DNA of 20,776 nt from JBBQSN01 sp038213835 (GCA_038213835.1 JBBQSN010000051.1:1-20776), one strand, 5' to 3'. Numbered from the stretch's first letter, positions 1-7,188 are shown. Notes: generated by a model not told the origin, from the letters alone. Made by a program: numbers and translations.

Positions 1-520
1 ACCCCCGGCCGCGGGGGGCGTTGGGTTTGCCCCGGGCGCCCCCCCGGGGCCCTGCTATCGGGGGCGGCGTCTGGCCCGCCCCCGTGGCCGGGGGGGGGCG
101 GCGGCGGCACGCCAGCTCTCCGGGTCCGTCCTCGCCGATCGGCGCGTCGCCGCACACGCCCTCCAGGACTTCGCGCTGCCCGGTCTCGTCCGGGGTGAGC
201 GCGACCTCCACGGTGAGGGTGAGCGACCCGGAGGGCTCGTCGTCGGTGCTATTGGCCCAGGTGCAGGTCGCCGCCGCGTAGCTCTCGCCGGAGGTGCCGC
301 CCGGCTCGCTCTCCGCGGCGGGCAGCAGTCTCTGCACGGCCGCGTCGTCCGCAGTCCCGCACACGTCGGTCAGCGCGACGTCGCCGTCGGCGCGGGGGGT
401 GGCGCTCGCGGTCGAGGTCGACGGTCCGGCGACGGGGTCGTCGGACGGCGAAGTGCACCCGGCGAGCACGACGACCAGCATCATCGTGGCCACTGCCCTT
501 CCGAACCCGTTGCTGCGCAT
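1..520 (-). CDS. Putative secreted lipoprotein (partial, runs off left edge)
   Basis: Reading leftwards from an ATG at 520, the protein opens with a short basic N-terminus (MRSNGFGR), a hydrophobic stretch (VATMMLVVVLAGC) and a lipobox L-A-G-C with the lipidated cysteine at residue 22. A Thr/Ser/Pro-rich linker follows, as is usual for actinobacterial lipoproteins anchored to the outer face of the membrane. The globular part has spaced cysteines (DVCGTADD, ATCTWAN, EGVCGD) reminiscent of DUF3558-type lipoproteins, but I cannot assign a family firmly. A GGGGAG ribosome binding site lies 6 bases upstream. The gene follows the carboxyltransferase gene by 23 bases on the same strand and may be co-transcribed. 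From about base 110 down to base 1 the DNA becomes runs of G and C and the translation turns into Pro/Gly/Arg-rich sequence, so the C-terminal part may be corrupted. No stop is seen inside the window. Confidence 0.7.
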   Translation of the reverse strand, partial: MRSNGFGRAVATMMLVVVLAGCTSPSDDPVAGPSTSTASATPRADGDVALTDVCGTADDAAVQRLLPAAESEPGGTSGESYAAATCTWANSTDDEPSGSLTLTVEVALTPDETGQREVLEGVCGDAPIGEDGPGELACRRRPPPATGAGQTPPPIAGPRGGARGKPNAPRGRG

Positions 521-543
521 GCAATCTCCCCGCGTGCTCGGCC

Positions 544-2100
544 TCAGACCGGTGGCACCCCGTGCCGGCGGTCGCTGAACCGTCGGTCCTTGCGGGCAGC
601 GTAACGGAGCCGCGCGGCGACCTCCTGGCGCAGATCGGCCGGCTGCACGATGCCGTCCAGGACGAGCTCGCTGGCCAGCCGCTCGAGGTCGATGTCGGCC
701 TCGTACTCCTCGCGGCGCGCCGCGACGAAGGCCTCGCGCTCGTCGGCGTCCTCGATCGCGTTGATCTTGTTGGCGTAGACCGCGTTCACCGCCGCCTCGG
801 GTCCCATCACGGCGATGCGTGCGGTGGGCAGCGCGAGGGTGGCGTCAGGACCGAAGCCGGGGCCGGCCATCGCGTACAGGCCCGCCCCGTAGGACTTGCG
901 CAGGATCACGCACACCTGCGGGACGGTGGCCTCGGAGACCGCGGTGATCATCTTGGCACCGTGCCGGATGATCCCGGCGCGCTCGACCTCGGACCCGATC
1001 ATGAAGCCGGGGACGTCGGACAGGTACACGAGCGGCACGTTGAACGCGTCGCACCACCAGATGAAGCGCGCTGCCTTGTCGGCCGAGTCGCCGAACAGCA
1101 CACCGCCCTTGACGGCGGAGTTGTTGGCCACGACCCCCACCGTCGCGCCGTCCATCCGGCCGAACCCGACCACGAGCTCGGGGGCGAACAAGGGCTTGAT
1201 CTCGAAGAACGAGTCGTCGTCGACCAGGCCCTCGATCACCTGGTGCACGTCGAACGGCTGGCTCTCGACCTCAGGTACGGAGTCGTCGTCCAGCAGCACC
1301 GAGGGCGGTTCGGGCGCGTAGGTCGGCGGGTCCGAACGCCAGCTCGCGGGCAGGTACGAGAACAGCAGCCGGGCCTGCTCGATGGCGTCGGCGTCGTCGT
1401 GGGCCAGCAGGTCGCCGCACCCGGAGACGGTGCAGTGCATCCGCGCGCCGCCCATCTCCTCCAGCGAGACGCGTTCTCCCACCACCATCTCGGCCATCCG
1501 CGGGCTGCCGAGGTACATGGAGGCGTTCCCCTCGACCATGATCACGCAGTCGGTGAAGGCCGGGATGTACGCCCCGCCGGCCGCCGACGGCCCGAACAGG
1601 CAGCAGATCTGCGGCACCTTGCCCGACAGCATCACCTGGTTGTGGAAGATCCGCCCCGCACCGCGCCGCCCCGGGAACAGGTCGACCTGGTCGGTGATGC
1701 GGGCCCCGGCGGAGTCGATCAGCCAGAAGACCGGCAGCTCCTCGCGCAGCGCGGTCTCCGTGGCGCGGATGATCTTCTCGACCGTGCGCGCGCCCCACGA
1801 GCCGGCCTTGACCGTCGGGTCGTTGGCGACCACGACCACGGTCCGTCCGTCGACGGTGCCGCGGCCGGTGACGACGCCGTCGGCGGGGAGGCCCGCCGCC
1901 ACGGCGTTGGCGTACCGGCCGTCCTCGACGAACGAGCCGTCGTCCAGGAGCAGGGCGATGCGGTCGCGCACGTAGAGCTTGTTCTGCCCGGCCAGCTTGG
2001 CCGCGGCGGGCTCGGTGGGCGAGGCGGACGCTCGGTGCGCGGCGACGAGCCGCTCGCGCAGCTCCTGCACCTTGGGGTCGGTGGGGTGGTGGGTGCTCAC
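544..2100 (-). CDS. Acyl-CoA carboxylase beta subunit (carboxyltransferase, AccD-like)
   Basis: This 518-residue protein has the length and two-lobed crotonase-like fold pattern of the carboxyltransferase subunit of biotin-dependent acyl-CoA carboxylases. These cytosolic enzymes move the carboxyl group from carboxybiotin to an acyl-CoA. Visible signatures are the N-lobe oxyanion loop GPSAAGGAYIPA (about residues 170-181) and the C-lobe loop YGAGLYAMAG (about 404-413). The start is a GTG at 2100, giving STHHPTDPKVQ; the ribosome binding site is weak. It lies 33 bases downstream of the acyl-CoA dehydrogenase gene, so the two are probably one transcript, with the biotin carboxylase/BCCP partner encoded divergently. 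The substrate is open. The neighbourhood suggests methylcrotonyl-CoA, but the N-lobe loop is not the CTAGGAYVPAMSDE form I know from methylcrotonyl-CoA carboxylases, nor the propionyl-CoA form. I am confident of the family, not of the substrate. Confidence 0.93.
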   Translation of the reverse strand: MSTHHPTDPKVQELRERLVAAHRASASPTEPAAAKLAGQNKLYVRDRIALLLDDGSFVEDGRYANAVAAGLPADGVVTGRGTVDGRTVVVVANDPTVKAGSWGARTVEKIIRATETALREELPVFWLIDSAGARITDQVDLFPGRRGAGRIFHNQVMLSGKVPQICCLFGPSAAGGAYIPAFTDCVIMVEGNASMYLGSPRMAEMVVGERVSLEEMGGARMHCTVSGCGDLLAHDDADAIEQARLLFSYLPASWRSDPPTYAPEPPSVLLDDDSVPEVESQPFDVHQVIEGLVDDDSFFEIKPLFAPELVVGFGRMDGATVGVVANNSAVKGGVLFGDSADKAARFIWWCDAFNVPLVYLSDVPGFMIGSEVERAGIIRHGAKMITAVSEATVPQVCVILRKSYGAGLYAMAGPGFGPDATLALPTARIAVMGPEAAVNAVYANKINAIEDADEREAFVAARREEYEADIDLERLASELVLDGIVQPADLRQEVAARLRYAARKDRRFSDRRHGVPPV

Positions 2101-2133
2101 GGTGACCAGCCTGCCAGCCTGTGCCTCATCAGA

Positions 2134-3324
2134 TCAGTCGACGGGGAGGCCGAGGCCGCGGGCGATGACGAGGCGCTGCACCTCGGAGGTGCCCTCGCCG
2201 ATCTCCAGGATCTTCGCGTCGCGGTAGAACCGGGCCACGGGGTACTCCTCCATGAAGCCGTTGCCGCCGAAGACCTGGGTGGCGACCCGGGTGGCGGTGA
2301 CGGCTGCCTCGGTCGAGTACAGCTTGGCGATCGCGGCGGCCTGCTTCACCTCGGCGAGGGACCGGCGGCCGGCGTTCAGCTCGTCCTTGAGCCAGGCGGC
2401 CTTGTAGGTGAGCGCGCGCGCGGCCTCGACCGCGACGGCGAGATCGGCCACGGCGAACGAGACGCCCTGGTTGGCGCCGATGGCACGTCCGAAGGCGACC
2501 CGGGTCCTCGCGTACTCGGTGGAGAGCTCGAGACAGGCCTGGGCCAGGCCGACCGCCAGCGCCGAGATGGCGATCCGGCCGTCGTCGAGGATCGCGAGGA
2601 ACTGGCCGAGGCCCTTGCCCCGCCGGCCGAGGAGGTCCTCCTCCGGGACGCGGCACCCCTCGAACGTGAGGCCGTGCGTGTCGGAGGCGTGCCAGCCGAG
2701 CTTGCGGTAGGGCGGCTCGACGGTGAAACCGGCTGTGCCGGCTGGGATCATGATCGAGCTGATCTCGGGACGCCCGTCCTCGCGCTGCCCGGTGCGGGCC
2801 GTGACGGTGACGACCGAGGTGATGTCGGTGCCGGAGTTGGTGATGAACGCCTTCGCGCCGTCGACCACCCACTCGCCGCTGGCGTCGTCCAGCCGGGCCC
2901 GGGTCCGGGTGGCGCCGGCGTCGGAGCCGGCCTCGGGCTCGGTCAGGCCGAACCCGGCGAGCGCGCGCCCTGCGACGAGGTCGGGGAGCCAGCGCTCCTT
3001 CTGCTCCTGGGTGCCGAAGCTGAGCACCGGGTTGATGCCGAGGCCCACGCCGGCGCTGAGGGTGATGCCGACGCTCTGGTCGACCCGGCCGAGCTCCTCG
3101 ATCGCCACGCAGAGGCTGGTGAAGGCGTCCTCGTCGAGACCGGCGCCGCCGAACTCCTCGGGGGCGACCAGGCCGAACAGCCCGAGCTCGCCCATCTTCG
3201 GCACGAGGTGCACCGGGAAGTGGCTCTCGCGGTCCCACTGCTCGATGTGCGGGCCGACCTCGGCCTCGGCGAAGTCGCGGACCGAGGCTCGGAAGTCCTC
3301 GAGCTCCTTGGACAGCTCGAACAT
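2134..3324 (-). CDS. Acyl-CoA dehydrogenase
   Basis: A 396-residue flavoenzyme of the acyl-CoA dehydrogenase family, which makes the alpha-beta double bond in an acyl-CoA using FAD and passes electrons to ETF. Family motifs include GLTEPEAGSDAGATRTRA (FAD/substrate loop), KAFITNSGTDIT, and the C-terminal RDAKILEIGEGTSEVQR. The glutamate in IGEGTS (about residue 377) is at the catalytic-base position of medium- and short-chain dehydrogenases. Isovaleryl-CoA dehydrogenases have alanine or glycine there and use a glutamate in another helix, so this enzyme looks like a short- or branched-chain (non-isovaleryl) member. The ATG at 3324 was chosen because it gives MFELSKELEDFR, the usual family N-terminus, and has a GAGAGG ribosome binding site. 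The open frame extends upstream, but only as a shadow of the MerR gene. It is the first gene of the minus-strand unit controlled by the palindrome at 3386-3413. Confidence 0.95.
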   Translation of the reverse strand: MFELSKELEDFRASVRDFAEAEVGPHIEQWDRESHFPVHLVPKMGELGLFGLVAPEEFGGAGLDEDAFTSLCVAIEELGRVDQSVGITLSAGVGLGINPVLSFGTQEQKERWLPDLVAGRALAGFGLTEPEAGSDAGATRTRARLDDASGEWVVDGAKAFITNSGTDITSVVTVTARTGQREDGRPEISSIMIPAGTAGFTVEPPYRKLGWHASDTHGLTFEGCRVPEEDLLGRRGKGLGQFLAILDDGRIAISALAVGLAQACLELSTEYARTRVAFGRAIGANQGVSFAVADLAVAVEAARALTYKAAWLKDELNAGRRSLAEVKQAAAIAKLYSTEAAVTATRVATQVFGGNGFMEEYPVARFYRDAKILEIGEGTSEVQRLVIARGLGLPVD

Positions 3325-3381
3325 GGTGGGTCCTCTCGCTGGCGGTCGCCGCCCGGGGATCGCCCGGCGGTGGACCTCCTG

Positions 3382-3410
3382 ATCATGCTTGACGTTGACG
3401 TCAACGTCAA
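3382..3410 (-). promoter_or_regulatory. Predicted promoter of the acyl-CoA dehydrogenase unit
   Basis: On the minus strand TTGACG (3410-3405) is followed by a 17-base spacer and CATGAT (3387-3382), a good -35 and an acceptable -10 element. The start codon is about 58 bases further on. The -35 box and the whole spacer lie inside the palindromic operator, so regulator binding should block polymerase. Confidence 0.55.
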
Positions 3411-3413
3411 GCA
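3386..3413. promoter_or_regulatory. 28-bp perfect palindrome, predicted MerR (LiuR-like) operator
   Basis: The 28 bases read identically on both strands, centred between 3399 and 3400. Inside are two tandem TTGACG units followed by their mirror images, so two overlapping 16-base sites of the form TTGACGTNNACGTCAA can be read (3389-3404 and 3395-3410). From memory, the LiuR regulators of branched-chain amino-acid and acyl-CoA catabolism bind a site of that type (two ACGT cores with T-rich and A-rich flanks). It lies 61 bases from the start of the dehydrogenase gene and 10 bases from the start of the MerR gene, which are divergent. The palindrome is seen directly; the bound protein is inferred. 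Confidence 0.8.
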
Positions 3414-3423
3414 GGATGACGGG

Positions 3424-3822
3424 ATGGGCAGTCAGACGGGCACGTGGACCATCGCGGAGGTGGCCGAGGAGTTCGGCATCACCCACCGCACCGTCCGCTA
3501 CTACGAGCAGCAGGGCCTGATCTCCCCCGAGCGCCGGGGCACCGTCCGGGTCTTCCACCCACGCGACCGGGTTCGGCTCGCGCTCGTGCTGCGCGGCAAG
3601 CGGATCGGGTTCGACCTGGAGAAGATCCGCACCGTCGTCGACATGTACGACGACGTCCCGGGCGAGGCCGGCCAGCTCGACTACCTGCTCGAGCAGGTCG
3701 AAGGGCGCAGGACCGAGCTCGAGGCCCGGCGGACCGACATCGACGCGGTCCTGGGCGAGCTCGACGAGCTCGAGCGGCGCTGCCGCGAGGACCTCGCCAG
3801 GCTTCGTACGGCGGTGCCATGA
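3424..3822 (+). CDS. MerR-family transcriptional regulator, LiuR/GnyR-like
   Basis: A 132-residue DNA-binding protein. The N-terminal winged helix-turn-helix has TIAEVAEEFGITHRTVRYYEQQGLI (about residues 9-33), then RGTVRVFHPRDRVRLALVLRGKRIGFDLEKIRTVVDMYDD. The RDRVRL.L.LRGKR.GF block is the form I associate with LiuR/GnyR regulators of leucine, isoprenoid and fatty-acid catabolism genes. The C-terminal third is a charged helix (EQVEGRRTELEARRTDIDAVLGE), the dimerisation coiled coil; I see no cysteine metal-binding loop. ATG 3424 is preferred: AGGA lies 7 bases upstream and the protein starts just before the DNA-binding domain. An earlier in-frame ATG at 3385 would translate the operator. The gene is divergent from the dehydrogenase/accD unit and likely represses both directions. 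Confidence 0.9.
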   Translation: MGSQTGTWTIAEVAEEFGITHRTVRYYEQQGLISPERRGTVRVFHPRDRVRLALVLRGKRIGFDLEKIRTVVDMYDDVPGEAGQLDYLLEQVEGRRTELEARRTDIDAVLGELDELERRCREDLARLRTAVP

Positions 3823-3881
3823 CGTGCGCCACACCCGTCCCCGCGGTGGGCCAGGATGGGAGGGCTCGCCGTGGCCGAGGA

Positions 3882-3887
3882 TAGGCT
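3882..3887 (+). promoter_or_regulatory. Possible -10 box upstream of the carboxylase alpha subunit
   Basis: TAGGCT lies 56 bases before the GTG start in the 121-base gap between the MerR gene and the carboxylase gene. I see no good -35 element, so the carboxylase may instead depend on read-through from the MerR gene. Confidence 0.3.
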
Positions 3888-3943
3888 CCCGAGCGGCCGA
3901 CGACGCAGCGACCAGTCAAGCGACCCCGACGAGTGAGGCAGAC

Positions 3944-5728
3944 GTGAGCCAGAGCACCACCCCCACCCGGACCATCACCAAGGTGCTCATCGCCAACCGC
4001 GGCGAGATCGCGGTGCGGATCGCGCGGGCGTGTACGGACTCCGACCTGGGGTCGGTGGCGGTCTACGCCGAACCGGACGCCGACGCACTTCACGTGATGG
4101 TCGCCGACGAGGCGTACGCCCTCGGTGGCTCCACCCCCGGCGACTCCTACCTGGTCGTCGAGAAGCTGCTCGACGTCGCGGCCCGCTCGGGCGCCGACGC
4201 CGTCCACCCCGGGTACGGGTTCCTCGCCGAGAACGCCGCCTTCGCCCAGGCGGTGATCGACGCCGGGCTGGTCTGGATCGGCCCCTCCCCCGCGGCGATC
4301 GACTCCCTGGGCGACAAGGTCAAGGCGCGCCACATCGCCGAGCGCGCCGGCGCTCCGCTGGTGCCCGGCACCAAGGAGCCGGTCGCCGGCGCCGAGGAGG
4401 TGCTCGCGTTCGCCTACTAGCACGGCCTGCCTATCGCGATCAAGGCAGCGTAGGGCGGCGGCGGCCGCGGACTCAAGGTCGCCCGCGAGCGCGACGAGAT
4501 CGCCGAGCTGTTCGACTCCGCTGTGCGAGAGGCCGTCTCAGCGTTCGGTCGGGGCGAGTGCTTCGTGGAGAAGTACCTCGACCAGCCGCGCCACGTCGAG
4601 ACCCAGTGCCTGGCCGACGAGCACGGAAACGTCGTCGTGGTCTCCACCCGCGACTGCTCGCTGCAGCGCCGGCACCAGAAGCTGGTCGAGGAGGCGCCCG
4701 CGCCGTTCCTCACCGACGACCAGGTCGCCGAGCTGTACCGCTCGTCCAAGGCGATCCTGCGCGAGGCCGGGTACTCCGGGGCCGGCACCTGCGAGTTCCT
4801 CGTCGGCCAGGACGGCTCCATCTCCTTCCTCGAGGTGAACACCCGGCTGCAGGTCGAGCACCCGGTCAGCGAGGAGGTCACCGGCATCGACCTCGTCCGC
4901 GAGCAGTTCCGGATCGCCACGGGCGAGGCGATCGGCTACGAAGACCCCGAGGTCCGCGGCCACTCGTTCGAGTTCCGGATCAACGGCGAGGACGCCGGCC
5001 GGGGCTTCCTCCCCGCCCCCGGCGCCGTGTCGTCCTTCCTGCCCCCGTCCGGACCCGGCGTGCGGCTCGACTCCGGCGTCGTCACCGGCGACGTCGTGGC
5101 CGGCGCGTTCGACTCGATGCTGGCCAAGCTCGTCGTCACCGGGGCCACCCGGCAGCAGGCGCTCGAGCGCTCGCGCCGCGCCCTGGACGAGATGGTCGTC
5201 GAGGGCATGCCCACCGTGCTGCCGTTCCACCGCGTGGTCGTGCGCGACCCCGCCTTCGCGCCCGCCGGCGACGAGCCGTTCTCGGTGCACACCCGCTGGA
5301 TCGAGACCGAGTTCGACAACACCATCGAGCCCTGGGACGGCGAGGCCGCCGAGGCCCCCGAGGCCGAGGAGAAGCAGCACATCGTCGTGGAGGTCGGCGG
5401 CAAGCGGCTCGAGGTCGTCCTCCCCGGCGGCCTCGCCCTCGGCGGTGGCGGCGGGGCGAAGCCCAAGGCCCCCAAGCGTTCTGCCGGTCAGCGCTCCGGC
5501 GCCGCGGTCTCCGGCGACGCCCTCACGTCCCCCATGCAGGGCACCATCGTCAAGGTCGCCGTCGCCGAGGGCGACACCGTGGCCGCGGGAGACCTGGTCG
5601 TCGTGCTGGAGGCGATGAAGATGGAGCAGCCGCTGCTGGCCCACAAGGCCGGCACGGTCACCGGCCTCACCGCAGCGGTCGGCGCCACCGTCACCTCCGG
5701 CGCCGTCGTCTGCACCCTCGCCGACTGA
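3944..5728 (+). pseudogene. Acyl-CoA carboxylase alpha subunit (biotin carboxylase + BCCP), interrupted by two in-frame TAG codons
   Basis: In one continuous frame this region encodes a normal 594-residue biotin carboxylase/biotin carboxyl carrier fusion (the actinobacterial AccA3 length). It would carboxylate biotin with ATP and bicarbonate for a carboxyltransferase such as the AccD encoded nearby. Visible parts are the N-terminal domain (KVLIANRGEIAVRIARAC, GADAVHPGYGFLAENAAFA), the ATP-grasp core (GGGGRGLKVARERDE, CSLQRRHQKLVEE, LEVNTRLQVEHPVSE) and the C-terminal biotinyl domain with VVLEAMKMEQ, biotin lysine at codon 559. The GTG at 3944 has GAGG 5 bases upstream. Codons 159 (4418-4420) and 170 (4451-4453) are TAG. 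They flank the sequence HGLPIAIKAA, just before the glycine-rich ATP loop. There is no frameshift and the rest is intact. As read, translation would give a 158-residue N-terminal piece; the region from 4523 is a separate open frame lacking the N-terminal domain. Clustered base errors, a true pseudogene and recoding are all possible; error is likeliest. Confidence 0.85.
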
Positions 5729-5987
5729 CGTCCGCGCATCTCGGCATGGCGATCAGTCGCAGTCGGTCGCCTCAGGACCCGCGGCCGGATGTCCTCATGG
5801 GTGCATGGGTCTGCGCTGGGCGAGGTGGCGGGTGGCGACCTCGAGCCAGCCCGACGAGGGCCGTGTCGTTGCGCAGCGCCCGCGCCTCGACTCGGATCCA
5901 TCCTTCTCCCATCGAGCGACCTGTTCCCATCTCCGCACGGGATGCCTCAGGATCACGAAGCAGCTCGCTCGACGGCGGACGTCGGTG

Positions 5988-6359
5988 TCATGCCGGTTGC
6001 TGTGCCGGTGGCATGTAGCCGAGGCGGTCGAAGGCGAGGCGAATCTCGACGATCTGCCCGTCCAGCACTGTGAACAGCTCGCTCGCCAGCGTCGTCGTCG
6101 TCGCCTCGGTCTGCGGGAAGTACCACAGCGCCACCCGATTCCCATCCGTCATCCGGGTGTGCTCGGGTGCGCCTGTCAGCATCGGCACGAAGCTGGCGAG
6201 ATACTCGCGCCAGTCGCCCTTCGTGGTGACGTTCTCGTCGGGGGCGAAACAGCGGACGTCGTCGGAGACACGGGTCAGGGCTCGATCGACGTCGCCGCTG
6301 GTCCAGGCCCGGTGATAGGCCTCGACGGTCGACAGTGCGTCGTCGTCAGAGTTGGACAT
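5988..6359 (-). CDS. SnoaL/NTF2-like family protein
   Basis: A 123-residue small alpha+beta protein. The pattern DDALSTVEAYHRAWTSGDVDRALTRVSDDVRCFAP near the N-terminus, followed by strands ending in VALWYFPQTEA and FTVLDGQIVEIRLAFDRLGY, is typical of the SnoaL-like/nuclear transport factor 2 superfamily. That fold is a cone-shaped barrel used for small-molecule binding or isomerase/hydrolase chemistry. No specific substrate can be named. The ATG at 6359 has AAGGAG 7 bases upstream and begins right before the first helix; the frame extends further but only into low-quality sequence. It is the last gene of the ArsR-SRPBCC-SnoaL unit, 26 bases after the SRPBCC gene. The 259 bases between it and the carboxylase gene hold nothing I can recognise. 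Confidence 0.8.
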   Translation of the reverse strand: MSNSDDDALSTVEAYHRAWTSGDVDRALTRVSDDVRCFAPDENVTTKGDWREYLASFVPMLTGAPEHTRMTDGNRVALWYFPQTEATTTTLASELFTVLDGQIVEIRLAFDRLGYMPPAQQPA

Positions 6360-6385
6360 GGCGACTCCTTCGGGTGGTAGGGGGC

Positions 6386-6817
6386 TCATGGTGCGGGTTT
6401 CCAGGAATCTGGCGGGAGTTGCTCGCCTCCGACGGCTCGTACGAGGCGAGGCAGGAAGTGGCTCCACCCGTCGACGTGACCCGGAACGTCGCCCTCGGGC
6501 AGGTCTGTGTGAACGACCTCGACCCGCGTCCCGGCGCAGATGGGCGTCAGCTCGAAGGACACCGTCGACGAGCCGGCAGGCAAGGTCTCATGCCCAGCGA
6601 ACCCCCATGAGACCGTCACCCGTCGAGGCGGATCCACGTCGAGGAACATGCCCCGCACGGGATACCCGGCGATGTCCACCGCGAACTCCCCGCCGGGCAC
6701 TGGGTCGAGCGATGCCCACTGCCCCATCCACGAGGTCATTCCCCTGTCCGTCACCAGGAACTCGAAGACGACCTCCGGTGCCGCCTCGATGTCGATCGAC
6801 GTCCGGTGCTCAGTCAT
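6386..6817 (-). CDS. SRPBCC domain protein (AHSA1/START-like)
   Basis: A 143-residue protein with the helix-grip fold pattern of the AHSA1-type SRPBCC family. It starts SIDIEAAPEVVFEFLVTDRGMTSWMGQWASLDPVPGGEFAVDI, has a central RVTVSWGF and STVSFELTP, and ends with the C-terminal long-helix signature GWSHFLPRLVRAV. Such proteins bind hydrophobic ligands; the specific role is unknown. Its ATG overlaps the stop of the ArsR gene by eight bases (ATGACTGA), so the two are translationally coupled. Pairing of an ArsR repressor with an AHSA1-like protein is a common arrangement in actinobacteria and firmicutes. Confidence 0.88.
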   Translation of the reverse strand: MTEHRTSIDIEAAPEVVFEFLVTDRGMTSWMGQWASLDPVPGGEFAVDIAGYPVRGMFLDVDPPRRVTVSWGFAGHETLPAGSSTVSFELTPICAGTRVEVVHTDLPEGDVPGHVDGWSHFLPRLVRAVGGEQLPPDSWKPAP

Positions 6818-7142
6818 CACCGCTCCGCGCGGCCGACTCCACCGCACGCTTCAACGCACTCAGTCGTTCGGGCCAGAAGTCGTCGAAGAACCCCTTGCCG
6901 ACGGAGAGTCCTTCCACGCGAACCGCGAACAGGTGACGAGTGCCCGATCGCGCACCTGTCACGAGGCCGGCTGCACGAAGCACCTTCAGATGGTGAGACA
7001 CGATCTGCTGCGACAGCCCCAACACGCCCGCGATCTCGCCGACCGCGCAGCGCTTGTTGCGGACGACCGACAGGATGGCGCGGCGACTCGGGTCGGCCAG
7101 AGCGTGGAACGTTCGATCCAGCTCACCTGCAGGGTCGGTCAT
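6810..7142 (-). CDS. ArsR-family transcriptional regulator
   Basis: A 110-residue winged-helix repressor. LDRTFHALADPSRRAILSVV (about residues 9-28) is the classical ArsR N-terminal helix, and VGEIAGVLGLSQQIVSHHLKVLRAAGLV (about 34-61) contains the recognition helix, followed by the wing ARSGTRHLFAV. There is a single cysteine (RCAV) and no CVC metal motif, so a metal sensor is unlikely. The ATG at 7142 has GGAGG 6 bases upstream; an in-frame start farther out would overlap the promoter. It heads the three-gene cassette and probably represses its own promoter through the palindrome at 7179-7188. Confidence 0.9.
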   Translation of the reverse strand: MTDPAGELDRTFHALADPSRRAILSVVRNKRCAVGEIAGVLGLSQQIVSHHLKVLRAAGLVTGARSGTRHLFAVRVEGLSVGKGFFDDFWPERLSALKRAVESAARSGDD

Positions 7143-7159
7143 CGGCCACCTCCGCCTCC

Positions 7160-7188
7160 ACAGTACCACCAACGAGTCTTTGTACAAA
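7160..7188 (-). promoter_or_regulatory. Predicted promoter and ArsR operator (TTTGTACAAA palindrome)
   Basis: Bases 7179-7188 form the perfect 10-bp palindrome TTTGTACAAA. On the minus strand TTGTAC (7187-7182) can serve as -35, with a 16-base spacer to TACTGT (7165-7160) as -10, followed by the GGAGG ribosome binding site of the ArsR gene. A palindrome on the -35 box of an ArsR gene is the expected place for an autoregulatory operator. Confidence 0.5.

Noticed and set aside
3385..3423. Upstream in-frame ATG giving the MerR protein a 13-residue extension (MLDVDVNVKQDDG)
   Set aside because: It would translate the palindromic operator and has no ribosome binding site; ATG 3424 has AGGA at a good distance.
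562..3822. A very long plus-strand open frame (about 1086 codons) across the carboxyltransferase and dehydrogenase genes
   Set aside because: It is the antisense shadow of two well-recognised minus-strand genes; only its last 132 codons (the MerR gene) are real.
4418..4453. Pyrrolysine or other UAG recoding to explain the two TAG codons
   Set aside because: TAG ends other genes here as a normal stop (for example 11846-11848, 13736-13738 and 14439-14441), so general UAG reassignment is unlikely; site-specific recoding has no supporting element that I can see.
5729..5987. Possible small gene or RNA between the carboxylase and SnoaL genes
   Set aside because: Open frames there are Arg/Ser/Pro-rich shadows without ribosome binding sites; I found no tRNA-like fold or clear terminator hairpin.
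4030..6018. Long Arg/Gly/Pro-rich plus-strand frame over the carboxylase alpha subunit
   Set aside because: It is a shifted-frame shadow of a high-GC gene, with no domain and composition dominated by Arg and Gly.
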